A stretch of 64,000 bases of DNA from Chaetomium olivaceum (Eukaryota; Ascomycota; Sordariomycetes; Sordariales; Chaetomiaceae). A program made the translations under genes and the position numbers. The notes beneath the pieces were generated by a model, which was given only the letters and a program-made list of their open reading frames with translations, was not told where the DNA came from and searched no databases. Each line of letters starts with the position of its first letter. Positions within the stretch are counted from its first letter, which is position 1. Of this stretch, positions 36,188-46,365 are shown piece after piece. Where the stretch lies: NCBI GenBank assembly GCA_039881045.1, contig JAYWVB010000071.1:1-64000 (forward strand), read 5' to 3'.

Positions 36188-36703
36188 TGGGGAGGGATTT
36201 CGATGGAGAGGAAGGGATGGATGGGGCAGTTATGACGATCTTTGATGCATTTCCTTTTGTCTTTTGGGAGGAGGCACTGGCAACATGCGAGCCACTGCTA
36301 TTTCATGGCGTCTTCAACAAGGATACACTGGCTATGGGAACGGCGGAATCTGTCCGGGTTTTTAAGGGCTGGCAGCCCTCTGGCGGAAGGGACTGAACCG
36401 GGCATGGAGGGACGCATGTTTTTGATACCCTGATGAGGTGGCTCCTTCGAGATGGCTTCGAAGATATCGTGCTTAGACGACGGGCTTATGTATGTACTTG
36501 AGAACAACTATTAATACGCACGCAATACACTTCTTTCGTTGATTGAGAGCCTTTTCGTTGACCGAGAATTGATATCTACGGCTAGCCCAGGTCTAAACTC
36601 GGGACGCCAACAAAAACCACCATCTAGCGGTGGTTGGGTATGGCCTTGTTTTTATACAACGCATGCCAGCAGTCTCCATCTGAAACCGCACACATCTCTA
36701 ACG
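36188..36703. other. Convergent intergenic region
   Basis: About 515 nt with the 3' ends of the disordered-protein gene and the UCH gene. Nothing else seen. Confidence 0.6.
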
Positions 36704-37441
36704 TTAATCCAGGCTCCCCGCCAGCGCAACACAGCTAAACCTCAGATCGGCCGCCTCCCTCTCCAAGAACTTCAGCGGCCCCAACGCCAACGCCTTCTCA
36801 CTCAGCACATCCTCGGCCTCCTCCAGATCCCCCCTCCTCAACGGGCCCTTCCGCCTGCCATCCAGCTCCCACAACCCGCCATCCGCCCCCTTCACAAAAC
36901 ACACATAATGCAAATCCACATCATCCTTCGCATCCGGCGCCGTCGTATCCCCCTTCTCCGCCACCCCGCGATGCGCCCTCGCCAGCGCCTCGTCCCGCTC
37001 CAACAACCTTGCTCTATCCACAGGCCCCAACGGCACCGCCGCCCCCAACAACCTCGCCAGCTCGCTCCCCTCCTGCACGAACCCGCGCGCCGCCCCGTTC
37101 GCCGCCGCGTGCAGCAGCCCCACCAACCCGCACGCATTGCGAATCGTCTGCCGGAACCACACCACCGGCTCCCGCTCCCCCTTGCCCTCGTACTCCGTGT
37201 GCAGCGCGTCCTCGGCCAGGCGGTGGGATTCGTAGGCGGCCGAGACGGGGAAGACGAGGAGCAGGGCGAGGGCCGGGCGGGGGATGAAGGAGAGCAGGGA
37301 GGGCTCGGTGAGGGAATACACGTCGTGGATGGCCAGCGCGGGCGAGAGGCCCAGGGTGTGCAGCAGGGAGGTCATGAGGTCCGGGTTGGCTTCGAGCGGG
37401 ATGAAGGAGGGTGCTGTGGAGGGCGGGTCGGTGGTGGCCAT
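36704..37441 (-). CDS. Ubiquitin C-terminal hydrolase (UCH-L/Yuh1 family)
   Basis: Cysteine protease that removes small adducts from the C-terminus of ubiquitin or NEDD8. Single exon, 245 aa, the usual length for the UCH-L1/L3/Yuh1 branch. Seen: N-terminal FIPLEANPDLMTSLLHTLGL, substrate-side YSLTEPSLLSFIPRP, Gln in WFRQTIRNACGLVGLLHA with the catalytic Cys, catalytic His in DLHYVCFV, and Asp in LWELDGRRKGP. All four active-site residues (Q, C, H, D) are present. The ordinary family form is NSCGT; here it reads NACGL. Complete and unbroken. Confidence 0.93.
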   Translation of the reverse strand: MATTDPPSTAPSFIPLEANPDLMTSLLHTLGLSPALAIHDVYSLTEPSLLSFIPRPALALLLVFPVSAAYESHRLAEDALHTEYEGKGEREPVVWFRQTIRNACGLVGLLHAAANGAARGFVQEGSELARLLGAAVPLGPVDRARLLERDEALARAHRGVAEKGDTTAPDAKDDVDLHYVCFVKGADGGLWELDGRRKGPLRRGDLEEAEDVLSEKALALGPLKFLEREAADLRFSCVALAGSLD

Positions 37442-38402
37442 TTTGGGTAGTGGTGGGTGGTGGTGGTTGTTGTTGCGCTCGTGTGGGTGGGTGGTTGGTG
37501 ATTGGGGTTTCGGGGTGGGATTGGGTCAGGTTGGATTCGGGTTGGTGTGATGGCTGTGAGAGAAGTGGCAGAGATGTTATGTTGTGTTGTGTTGCAGGCC
37601 GAGGTTGAGTTGGGGTTTGTAATGCGTCGCGGGGTCGGATAAGTCGGACGCCTTTTGCTTGGACTGACGCGATGGTTAAGCTCACTTTGCGCAGTTAGGT
37701 GACGAAACTGATTTTAGGCCGGCGGTATGACTGGACCGCTTCGGAGATGGTAGATAGCTGACCAAATTTGTGCCGGTTGCTTCAAGAAGATGTTGCGGAA
37801 AGAATGAAGATGCAAGGTGCCTGGAGTCGACGCGGGGTTGGTTGGGGCAGCAGGTATGATCTCATTAGGGTTGCATGGGAAATGCTGGCGTGGGTTAGGG
37901 TTAGGGTAACTAACTACAATCCTGACTGTTTGGGAAGTTGTCAATAAATCGTGACGTTCGAGGAAAGTATTGTAATGGAGGTTCTGATTTTGGATTTACA
38001 GATCAACCAATATCCCGACCGACTAATGTACGGAATACTAGTTTCCATATCCCATATTCACTGGGCAAATCGCGGTCTTGATCGTTGGGGATAAGGGATC
38101 CCGTCGAGAGGCGACGGTTGACATGAACATGATAGGTAAAACCAATCGGTCTAAGGACGATGCACCAGAAAGTGGGTAGACGAGATATCACATGCCTCGT
38201 TTTGTAGAATACCCAACCCAATTTGAGTCGAGATTAGTCTGTAATACTTTTGAGATTGTCCAATTCCAAGTTTCATCTATGCCCAACGCTTTCATATGCA
38301 CACAGGTGTATCATACATAAAACGGCTTGCCACTCCGCCGTCTCGGACGCCGCCATATACATGCGCCTTTGTCATCCGGTATCATACACAAAATCCTATT
38401 CC
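37442..38402. other. Intergenic region between the UCH gene and suv3
   Basis: About 960 nt between two minus-strand genes: UCH promoter and suv3 3' end. Contains a short telomere-like run at 37892-37906. No gene seen. Confidence 0.6.
37892..37906 (+). repeat. Short interstitial telomere-like run
   Basis: GGGTTAGGGTTAGGG, two and a half TTAGGG units, the filamentous-fungal telomere repeat; a single CATTAGGG lies 30 nt to the left. Too short to show a chromosome fusion. Confidence 0.8.
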
Positions 38403-40890
38403 TCACGCCTGCGCGGCCGCCTCGGCCCCCTGCTTTTCTCCCTCGGGCGCCGTCGCGGTCGCAACATCCGCCTCGTCGGGGAACAGCGGCTCCGGCTCGT
38501 GCCCAATCAAGTCCGCGAGCCCCTCGTCATGCGGCACCATCAGTTCATCCTCGTCTGGACTTAGCAGAAGGGCCTCCTTCTTTTTCGCCCCCGCCTGCCT
38601 CATCCGCTGTCTCTTGCGGCGATGCGACTCCTCGGTGAAGCTCAGCTTCTCAAGATGGTCGGCGATCTTCTCCTCCACGATCGACTTGACCTTGAAGGCG
38701 AGGCTCTGGCTCTGGAAGACGCCCTGGTACCGGTAGCTCAGCCAGAGATACATGGTGATGGTTTGGTGCAATGACTCCAGCCGCTGTAAATAAGTGACCT
38801 GAGCCGTACGCGCCGAGGGGCGGACCTCGTCGAGGATGTCGAGATCGAAGGTGTTGAAGTCGAGGAGACGGCCGGTGCCGAGATCGGCGACACATTTGGC
38901 AAACGACTTCAGTGCGCTGACCTGGTTGGGATCGCGCAGGTTGATGGGCACGTTGAGAAAGACGCAACGGTCCGAAACGCTCAGGTCTTGGTCCTTGATG
39001 ATCTCGGCGATCTGCAAGGCGTCGTCGTCGAAACTGCACATGTGGAAGCGCGGCGACAGCCTGCCCAACTCACGCATACGGGCGAGCACAAAGCTGATGG
39101 GCGTCCGGGTCGGAAAGTACGAGTGGAAACGCTCAATGACGGCCGGCGGGGGGAAGATACCGGCCGTGCGGATGGGCCCGGCTTCGGTGTGAAAGGCCTT
39201 GGTGATGTGCGGGAGGTCTTCGTCGTCGAGCGTCGTGACGAGGCCCGGGGACGGCTTGGTGGTATCACCGCTCGCGGCTTGCGCGGCGGTCCTAAACCTC
39301 CCGGCGCGGCCGCCGATCTGCTTGGTCTCAGGAGTGGTGAGGGGGCGCAAGGTGACACCGTCGAATTTGACGCTCGATTCAAAGACGACCCGCTTGACCT
39401 CGAGGTTCAGCCCCATACCGATGGCGTCGCTAGCGGCGAGGAAGTCGTACTCGTTGTTGGGGTCGTTGAAAAGCGCGGCCTGGCTGGCACGGGTCTCGGG
39501 CGGTAGGCTGCCATAGACGATGGCGCACCGCCGGCCCGTCGCCTTCTCGATACCGGCTTTCAGCTGGTGGATGCCGACCTTGGAGAAGGCGACGATGGCG
39601 TCTCCCTTTTCTAGGCTGGTGAACTTGCCCTTCAGACTCGTGTCCATGACCTCGAGCGCGTTGAGGCGCTGGTAGCGGTGCACCACGCACTTCTCCCCAA
39701 TCCGGGCGCACAGGTCCTGGATGAGCGGCACCACCCGCTCCTCTCCGCAGAGGTGCACCTCCTTGGCCTGGACGCCGAGGAAAGCCTGGGTCCAGGCCCA
39801 GCCGCGGTCGTCGTCGGCGATCATCTGAATCTCGTCGATGATGGCGACATCGACCTGCTTGTTGAGCGGCGTCATCTCGACGGTGCAGCTGTGGAACCAC
39901 GTGTCCGAGTCGGCCGGGATTCTCATCTCCTCGCCCGTAATAAGGGCGCATGGCTTGTTTTTGGCCAGGAAGCGGCTGTAGGTTTCGTGGGCTAGCAAAC
40001 GCAGCGGGCCGGCGTAAATACCCGTGCGCGAGTTCTCGAGGGCCAGGAGGGCGTTGTACGTCTTGCCCGAGTTGGTGGGCCCGACGTGGAGGTGGATGGT
40101 GCGCTGCATCGTGCGGGTGGCCGGGTACCACTCGTAGGGAAAACGCAGGTCGGCGAGGGCTACGTGCATCTCGCCGATGGCCTTGGGAAAACGGTCTCGC
40201 ATCAGGAAAGTCTGGAAGCTGTGCTTAAGCTCGCGGGACAGGCCGGGAGTGTCGAAGCGGATGAAGGCGTTACGCAGGGTCCAGAACAGCGGGTTTTCTT
40301 GACGGCTCGTTTTGCTCTTGTTGGTGGCCAAGTCGAAGGCTCTGTTCAGCACCATTCTGAACAGGCCAGACTCGCGGTCTAACTGGGTCTGGTTGTTGAT
40401 GCCAAAGCAGCGCCATTCCTCCTGGTCGTCAGCCCAGACGCCCTTTGCCTCTAGGAACTTGCTGAACTGGGATTCGACGAAGCTGTTGAAGCGTTCGTAA
40501 TTACGCCGCGCCATAAAGGCAGGCCGCCGCATCGTCGGTGACGCATCATCCTGAAGCCCGGTGCGCAATACGTGTGAAGGGGGGCCTTTCGAACCTCTCG
40601 AAGGCAACCGTGTGGGGTTCTAGGAGGCAAAGACAGGTTAGAATATGCGGGTAGAAGAGGAAGCTGAGCGGGAACTGCGAGATAAAGGGGTTGTAGAGAC
40701 TGCAGAGGCTGTAGAGATTGCCGTTGAGGGTTGGAAGAGGTTGGCTCAGGGACGAGTGCAGAGAAAAAGGGAAAAGGAAAGAAAGAGAGTCACGAACGAC
40801 TGTCTTGCTTGATTTAGCAGAGCGCCATCGGTGTATAATGTGCACCGCGCGTTGAGGAGGCTTCCAGGCGGTCCCGAGCAACGATTTCAT
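38403..40890 (-). CDS. suv3: Mitochondrial ATP-dependent RNA helicase Suv3
   Basis: Helicase of the mitochondrial RNA degradosome, working with the exoribonuclease Dss1. Main exon 38403-40619, about 738 codons. Motifs in order: HVGPTNSGKTYNALLAL (Walker A), GIYAGPLRLLAHETY, PCALITGEEM, DVAIIDEIQMIADDDRGWAWTQA (DEIQ box, Suv3 hallmark), VAFSKVGIHQLK, YGSLPPETR, AASDAIGMGLNL, QIGGRAGRF, and the Suv3 C-terminal region with a basic KK/RR tail. The 5' end is unresolved: a CTAG acceptor with a TTCTAAC branch site lies at 40620, and an upstream ATG at 40890 opens a presequence-like stretch (MKSLLGTAWKPPQRAVHIIH), but I cannot see a strong donor between them. Divergent from the R-SNARE gene. Confidence 0.93.
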
Positions 40891-41297
40891 GACCGCGTTG
40901 AGAGTGTGGTTGGGACCATGCTGGTACTTGCCGGTACAGTTCGAAGGTGGGATTAATTGCTGGCACCCACTGGGACTTTCTTGCCCTTGTGAGACGCGGG
41001 TCGATTCAATCTTTTTTGGCCCCCCTCCTTATCTTATCGCTCAGGTCAAGACGCAGGGGTTTCTGCCCAGAAGACGGAGAAAAGTCTTGGCATGGTGTGA
41101 GCCCCACCCATCCTGTCGCTGCCTTGCTCCGTCATTGTGCAGCGGCGAGAGCGGCTTCCATCTTCCATCCTCCCAACTCGCGAAGCCCAATCCCGCCGCC
41201 TCTTGCAAACCAACAGAATTCAAATCTCGACAACCAACCTAGACATCAACTCTCACAACCACGTTGTTGTATTGGCAACGCAATAGATCAACCCAAA
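40891..41297. promoter_or_regulatory. Shared divergent promoter region suv3 / R-SNARE
   Basis: 407 nt between the proposed start codons. No defined site recognised. Confidence 0.5.
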
Positions 41298-42117
41298 ATG
41301 GCGTCTTCATCCACACCAGCGACACCGCTGCTCTAGTACGTTCCGTCCTCTCCCCTCCGGTTTCAATCAATCCAACCTGCGACACCCAACCCAGGTAATC
41401 CAATCCATAAACCAGGTAACTAACCCGGCCTCTCACAGCGCATGCGTCGCCTACAACAACACCATCCTCACCGAATGCACCACCTCGTCCGCCACATCCC
41501 AAGTCTCCTCGCTCGCGGCGCTGATCCTGCCCAAGATCGACCACACCTCCCCGCAAAAGCTGACCTACACCCACGGCTCCCACCACATCCACTACATCGC
41601 CGCCTCGCCCTCCGAATACCCCGCCGCGCAGTCCACCGCCGGCGGGCTCACCTACCTGGTGGTCTCGGACTCGGCCGCCGTCAACCGGCGCATCTCCTTC
41701 GGCTTCCTGGTCGAGCTCCGCCGCCGCTTCCTCGCCGCCTACCCGCCCGAGTCCACCGACTACGCCGAACAGCCCCACTACGGCTGCGCGAGCTTCAACG
41801 GCGACACGCGCAGCTTGATGGTGGAGTACGGGACGACGGCGGCCGGGCGGGATGATGCGCTGGGCAATGTGCAGCGCGAGATGGATGATGTGCGCGGGGT
41901 CATGACGCGGAATATTGAGGGCTTGCTCGAGCGCGGGGAGCGGATTGATCTGCTTGTTGACAAGACGGATCGGCTCGGTCAGGGCGCGGGCGAGTTCCGC
42001 GTGCGGAGTCGGGGGATTAGGCGGCGGATGTGGTGGAAGAATGTAAAGTTGATGGCGCTGCTGGCGTTGGTCGTCGTGCTGATCTTGGCGACGATCGTGG
42101 TGTCGGTGAAGAGTTAG
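41298..42117 (+). CDS. Longin-domain R-SNARE (VAMP7/Nyv1-like synaptobrevin)
   Basis: Membrane-anchored v-SNARE for vesicle fusion, most likely on the vacuolar/endosomal route. Exon 1 41298-41335 (MASSSTPATPLL) joins over a 103-nt intron to exon 2 (41439-42117), reading LLYACVAYNNTILTE, the start of a longin domain. The SNARE motif follows: ALGNVQREMDDVRGVMTRNIEGLLERGERIDLLVDKTDRL, with the zero-layer Arg in LLERGE. It ends in a basic patch (RRRMWWKNVK) and a C-terminal membrane helix (LMALLALVVVLILATIVV) with only five residues after it, typical tail-anchored topology. About 238 aa. Longin plus R-SNARE excludes Snc1-type proteins; Ykt6 is excluded because it lacks a TM helix. Confidence 0.92.
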
Positions 42118-43197
42118 GTGGTGGACCGGATGGTTGCGCAGGTCAGATGGGCAGTTTAGTTGATGGGAGAGTGTATGGCGTTTGGGGTGGTTGGAATTTG
42201 CCTGTACTACTTACTGTATGCTTGTTTACGGGAAGCGGGAGCATTTTGAGCCGTGTTTTTACTTCTGAATCCGTGCTACTTGGGATACCTTACGGACTTG
42301 GCGCTTCCCTTTCCTTTTATATCGGGTGTTGCGAACACACCAAATTTTATCTATGTCGAACTCCCGCGACCATGATTCTGTACATATGAGACGCCTGTGC
42401 TGGCAATAAAATAATAACATGGCCAACCATACCGGCCTCTACGACCTCTCCTACAACGCCCTAGTAAATAATACAGTCCCTTTTCCCCCACTCCTCATAA
42501 CCGCGGCCCTGCCGACTTGTCGCCGCTTCTCAGTGTATCTTTATAAACGTAACCGTGCACAACCGGGCTAAACCCCGGGCCTGACAAAATGGTGAATGGC
42601 GGCCGGCGCAAATTGTTTGTGAAAAAGGCAGGGTGGCAGTGAGAAGCGTTGTATTGTGGATGTTGTGTCTGTCGTCTCCAAAGTGGCTGGCAGGGAACCA
42701 TCAACTCCTGCGCCGGCGCTGCTAGTAGTGTTGTTGGCGACGGTGCTTCGAGCGCTGCTGCCATGGTGGGCGTGGTGATAAAGTTGATAGTGATGACCTT
42801 GAGTGTCCCCAGTTTAACTGTGCCGAGGTTGATTGAATTTTAGCTTGTCGGCTTATCAACCGGTCAATCAGGTTTGCTGGTGGTAACAGCGACCGCGTGA
42901 TTGAAATGCGTCGAGATGATTTCTGTAACCATCGACCTCGACAATTACATGCCGAGTGTGTCGCTGTTGGTGTTGTGGGAAAGATGCCGTCCCATCAATG
43001 ACGTCCGTCCCGTCTGGTTTTCACGTGCACTGCATTGATTGCCGATACTGGCCCCGCTTGTCGGCTCCAGAAATACCAACGGTGGGTCCTTGACGCTGGA
43101 GCTCGTGTGCTCTCCCCGAAAATCAGATCTTGGCTTGGCTGAGTCGAGCATTCAGGGGGGTGTAAACAACCGAGTCAATCCCCAACTCAGACACCTA
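42118..43197. other. Convergent intergenic region, R-SNARE / SDR
   Basis: About 1.1 kb with two gene ends. I see no gene or repeat in it. Confidence 0.6.
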
Positions 43198-44478
43198 TTA
43201 TTTGGCGTTATCCCCAGCTGTCTTTCCGTTCTTTTTGGAAGGCTTGCTGGACCCCTTGGCCACCACCTTTGTTGACTTGGCCTTAGCGCCACCCTTTGCA
43301 ATAGCTCCGACGAGAGCCTCAATCTCCTCAACCTGGGCCGCCTTCTTCGCTTCCTCCTCTCTCTTCTCCTGCTCCTTCTTTGCCTTGGCCCTCTTGACGG
43401 CTTGCAGCTTCTCGACTCGCTCAATTAGCTTGTCACTGGACTCCCACAGCTGCTTGGCCACCTTCTCATCGTCCACATCAGTCCGCGCACAGTCCACTTG
43501 CATGCACTCCTTGATCATCCTGCCTCCTGGCACGCTCACCAAGCTACCCTCCATGACCGCATACAGCAGTGACTGGGCAGCCATCTCAGGGCTCTTCAGG
43601 AACAACCAAGCAAAGACGTAGAAGATCAAGTAGAACAACAGCCCCCACAGCGAACCCCTGGTAAGCCATCTCCTCATACCCGGCGTGCGCGCCAACCCGG
43701 GGTCGACAAGTACCACCCTCGCCGTCATGGGCAACTGATCCGGCCGTTTGTACGCATCGAGGTGCTTCTGATACGCCTTCGCAAACACCATCAGCGCGAG
43801 CTTGCTGCGCGCATACGCCCACTGCGGCGTCCAGTCCTTCGCGTCCACTTCCGCATCTAGCCTTGGCGAGGCGATGTAGCTCGAACAAGTCGGTATCACG
43901 ATTCGCACATCGCGGTCGAACGGCTGCGCGCGTATGGCCGGGCTCAGAATCCCCAGCAGGTGGAAGTTCGCCAGGTAGTTCACCATCCACGTCGCCTCGA
44001 CGCCCTCCTCGGTCTCCACCCGCTTCCCGCCCGGCGGCACCATCGTGGCCGCGCACAGCACGATCATATCCAGGCGGCGCGGCGGGGCGTTGTCAATCCA
44101 CCGGGTAGCGAACTGCCGCACGCTGTACAAATCCGCCAAATCGACCTGCTCGGCGTAGATCATACGGTTCCCGGAGCGGGCGCGCAGGTCGTCGACGTAC
44201 TCGACGAGGAACGCGTCGGTGGGCGGCAGGCGCGTCAGCAGCACGATCTGGGCGCCGCGGCGCGCCAGCTCGTAGGCGGTGGCGGCGCCAATCCCCGACG
44301 TCCCGCCCGTTATCAGCACCACGCGCCCGTGCATGTTGCGCTCCGCCGTGTTGGCCCGGCCCCCGGAGTACCATTTTGCGAGAGCGACGGCCGCGGCCGC
44401 GGTGCCGTATTTGAGGATGACGTAGAGGTCGGGGAGGTAGCCGTCGAAGTAGAGGGAGGCAAGAATTGGGATCGGCAT
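43198..44478 (-). CDS. Membrane-associated short-chain dehydrogenase/reductase
   Basis: Single exon, 426 aa from the ATG at 44478. The N-terminus has a hydrophobic segment (PDLYVILKYGTAAAAVALAKWY), then a classical Rossmann SDR: VVLITGGTSGIGAATAYELA (cofactor-binding TGxxxGIG), MIVLCAA, CSSYIAS with the catalytic Ser and YARSK with Tyr/Lys, then VDPGLARTPGM. A second hydrophobic segment (LWGLLFYLIFYVFAWLFL) follows, and a long Lys/Glu/Ala-rich tail ends KPSKKNGKTAGDNAK. The arrangement suits an ER or lipid-droplet SDR acting on a lipid or retinoid-like substrate; the substrate cannot be inferred. Divergent from the G-patch gene, 457 nt apart. Confidence 0.88.
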   Translation of the reverse strand: MPIPILASLYFDGYLPDLYVILKYGTAAAAVALAKWYSGGRANTAERNMHGRVVLITGGTSGIGAATAYELARRGAQIVLLTRLPPTDAFLVEYVDDLRARSGNRMIYAEQVDLADLYSVRQFATRWIDNAPPRRLDMIVLCAATMVPPGGKRVETEEGVEATWMVNYLANFHLLGILSPAIRAQPFDRDVRIVIPTCSSYIASPRLDAEVDAKDWTPQWAYARSKLALMVFAKAYQKHLDAYKRPDQLPMTARVVLVDPGLARTPGMRRWLTRGSLWGLLFYLIFYVFAWLFLKSPEMAAQSLLYAVMEGSLVSVPGGRMIKECMQVDCARTDVDDEKVAKQLWESSDKLIERVEKLQAVKRAKAKKEQEKREEEAKKAAQVEEIEALVGAIAKGGAKAKSTKVVAKGSSKPSKKNGKTAGDNAK

Positions 44479-44935
44479 CTTGTGCAAAGAAGGCGGCGGT
44501 GTTATCGGGGCATTGGTTGGGTTTGTTTTGTGGTGGTGAGGATGTTTGGGTGTCGAATGAAGAATTTAAATCCAAAAGATGGAATCGAGTTCGCTGACGT
44601 AGCCCAGTGCTCGGTTGGCTTGGTGCCCCTGACCGCATCCATGTGGGGCCTGTCACTTTAGGGGGTGGTGCGTTCCAGAACAAATTGAGGACAGGGGCCT
44701 GTTCAGCGAGTTGTCAGTGAGGACGCATTGGAGCTTGTTGCCACTCACTAACACCAAGCACGCTTCAACCATCTCCATCTAAAATAGGGACCTAGATGCC
44801 TAGGAACTTATTCGGACATTCAAGATCAAAATAAATACCGCCTTGAATTTCTACTTTAATTTCAACCTTCCTCCCTTTTTTGTTCCGGTTATAACAAAAT
44901 CAAAAGCCAGAGTTCTGGAGTAAAACTCCACAACA
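44479..44935. promoter_or_regulatory. Shared divergent promoter region SDR / G-patch gene
   Basis: 457 nt between start codons. The right half is A/T-rich compared with surrounding sequence. No defined site recognised. Confidence 0.5.
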
Positions 44936-45645
44936 ATGGCATCGCCCAAAGACAACGGCGACGACGACGACTATGATGAGATCCCCCTTCAACACCAACG
45001 CCCATTTGGATCGGGACTACATAGAAAGCCAATAGCATTTGTGTCGGCATCGGGTGGAGGGCAACTCAAATCGGTCGATGACTCCGCAGCAGGCAGGCCA
45101 CAACAGAATGTGGCCGACATCTATCTCAACCTAGTCCTCTCCGAGGAAGCCACCCGGTCCAAGTCCGCCCCCCACCCACCAGCAGCAGCGTCACAGAAGA
45201 CGACTCATCATCATCACCCCAAAACGAAACATGTCCCGTCTGCAAGCTGCCACTCAAAACCGAAACCGGCACTCACGCGCAGTCCTTCGCCCACCAAGTC
45301 CGCCTCCCCCACTCGCAGCCCCCCTCCGCGCTAGACCGCACCCGCATGGGCCTCACCTACCTATCCACGTACGGGTGGGATCCCGACTCCCGCAAGGGGC
45401 TCGGCGCGGCGCAGCAGGGGATCAAGTTCCCCGTCAAGGCCAAGGTGAAAGACGACAAGCTCGGCATCGGCGTCCAGGTGCCCAAGGGGGGCGTGCCGCC
45501 GCCCAAGAAGAAGGAGCAGCTGCTGGATGCGAAGAAGGTTCGGAAGATGGCGCTGGAGGAGAGGAAGCGGGCGGCCGAGATTAGGCAGGAGCTGTTTGGC
45601 GACGGGAAGCTGGAGAAATATCTCGGTTCGGGGAAGGCTGGATGA
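44936..45645 (+). CDS. Zinc-finger plus G-patch protein (GPANK1-like)
   Basis: About 236 aa, probable nucleic-acid/splicing-associated protein. N-terminus is acidic (DNGDDDDYDEIPLQ) with RPFGSGLHRKPIAFV. After a one-base deficit in the C6 run at 45168-45173 the conserved frame continues SSSVTEDDSSSSPQNETCPVCKLPL, with a C-x2-C...H-x4-H pair (HAQSFAHQ), then TRMGLTYLSTYGWDPDSRKGLGAAQQGIKFPVKAK, a clear G-patch core (GWDPDSRKGLG), and KDDKLGIGV. A basic coiled tail (KKVRKMALEERKRAAEIRQELFG) ends the protein. The finger/G-patch order is that of human GPANK1 without its ankyrin repeats. Function in fungi is unknown to me. Confidence 0.82.
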
Positions 45646-46365
45646 AATCCTGACCTTTTTATGAGAGGATATGTACATGCAGCCTCGAGATAACCTACTC
45701 ATCCAGGCCACCAGCCCGCGGTTATATCAGTATCCTGCAAACAGGACGACACGGGCGAGGTCGATCTCGATGCGAGGAGAGAAGGCGGTGGGGGTCAGGA
45801 ACCACCACGTTGGGGAGAAGGGGTCAAGAGTGTACGGACATCTCCTTCTGGTTTGGTAGATTGTGCGGATAGAAGATCGCTCCCTGACGATGTGCTTCGC
45901 CGCGCGCGGGGACGGCCAGGCTATTTGACGGGCGATGTGATTGCCCGGGCAGGGAGGCCCCAGTCGAGGCCGAAAACGCCGACACTGATAAGCGTGGCAT
46001 TGCGGGAGCATCCTGTCTCTATTGGTATAGGGACGGAGATTTATGGAGGAGTCCTTCTGTTCGCTCGTTAGAGTGGCGGCAGTGAGTGTGAGTAAACTTC
46101 GTCAAACAGCCGAGGAAAGTGAGTCAAGGTCGGACAACTGCGAGGAGCGGCGGTGGAAATAACAGGAAGAAAAAGAAACTGCAAGTAGTATAAGGTCAGG
46201 AAAGTAGTCGGGCACGGCGAGCACACGTCACGAACTACCCATGCGACATCTAGAAGGAAACACACATCCAAGAACAAAAGTGACATCCAAGAGTACCTCA
46301 TTTAGGTAGAGACACATCCAATAAACGCTGACTCAACCCAGTCAACACAGCACCGACCACCACCA
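45646..46365. other. Convergent intergenic region, G-patch gene / slh1
   Basis: About 720 nt. I see no gene or repeat in it. Confidence 0.6.
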
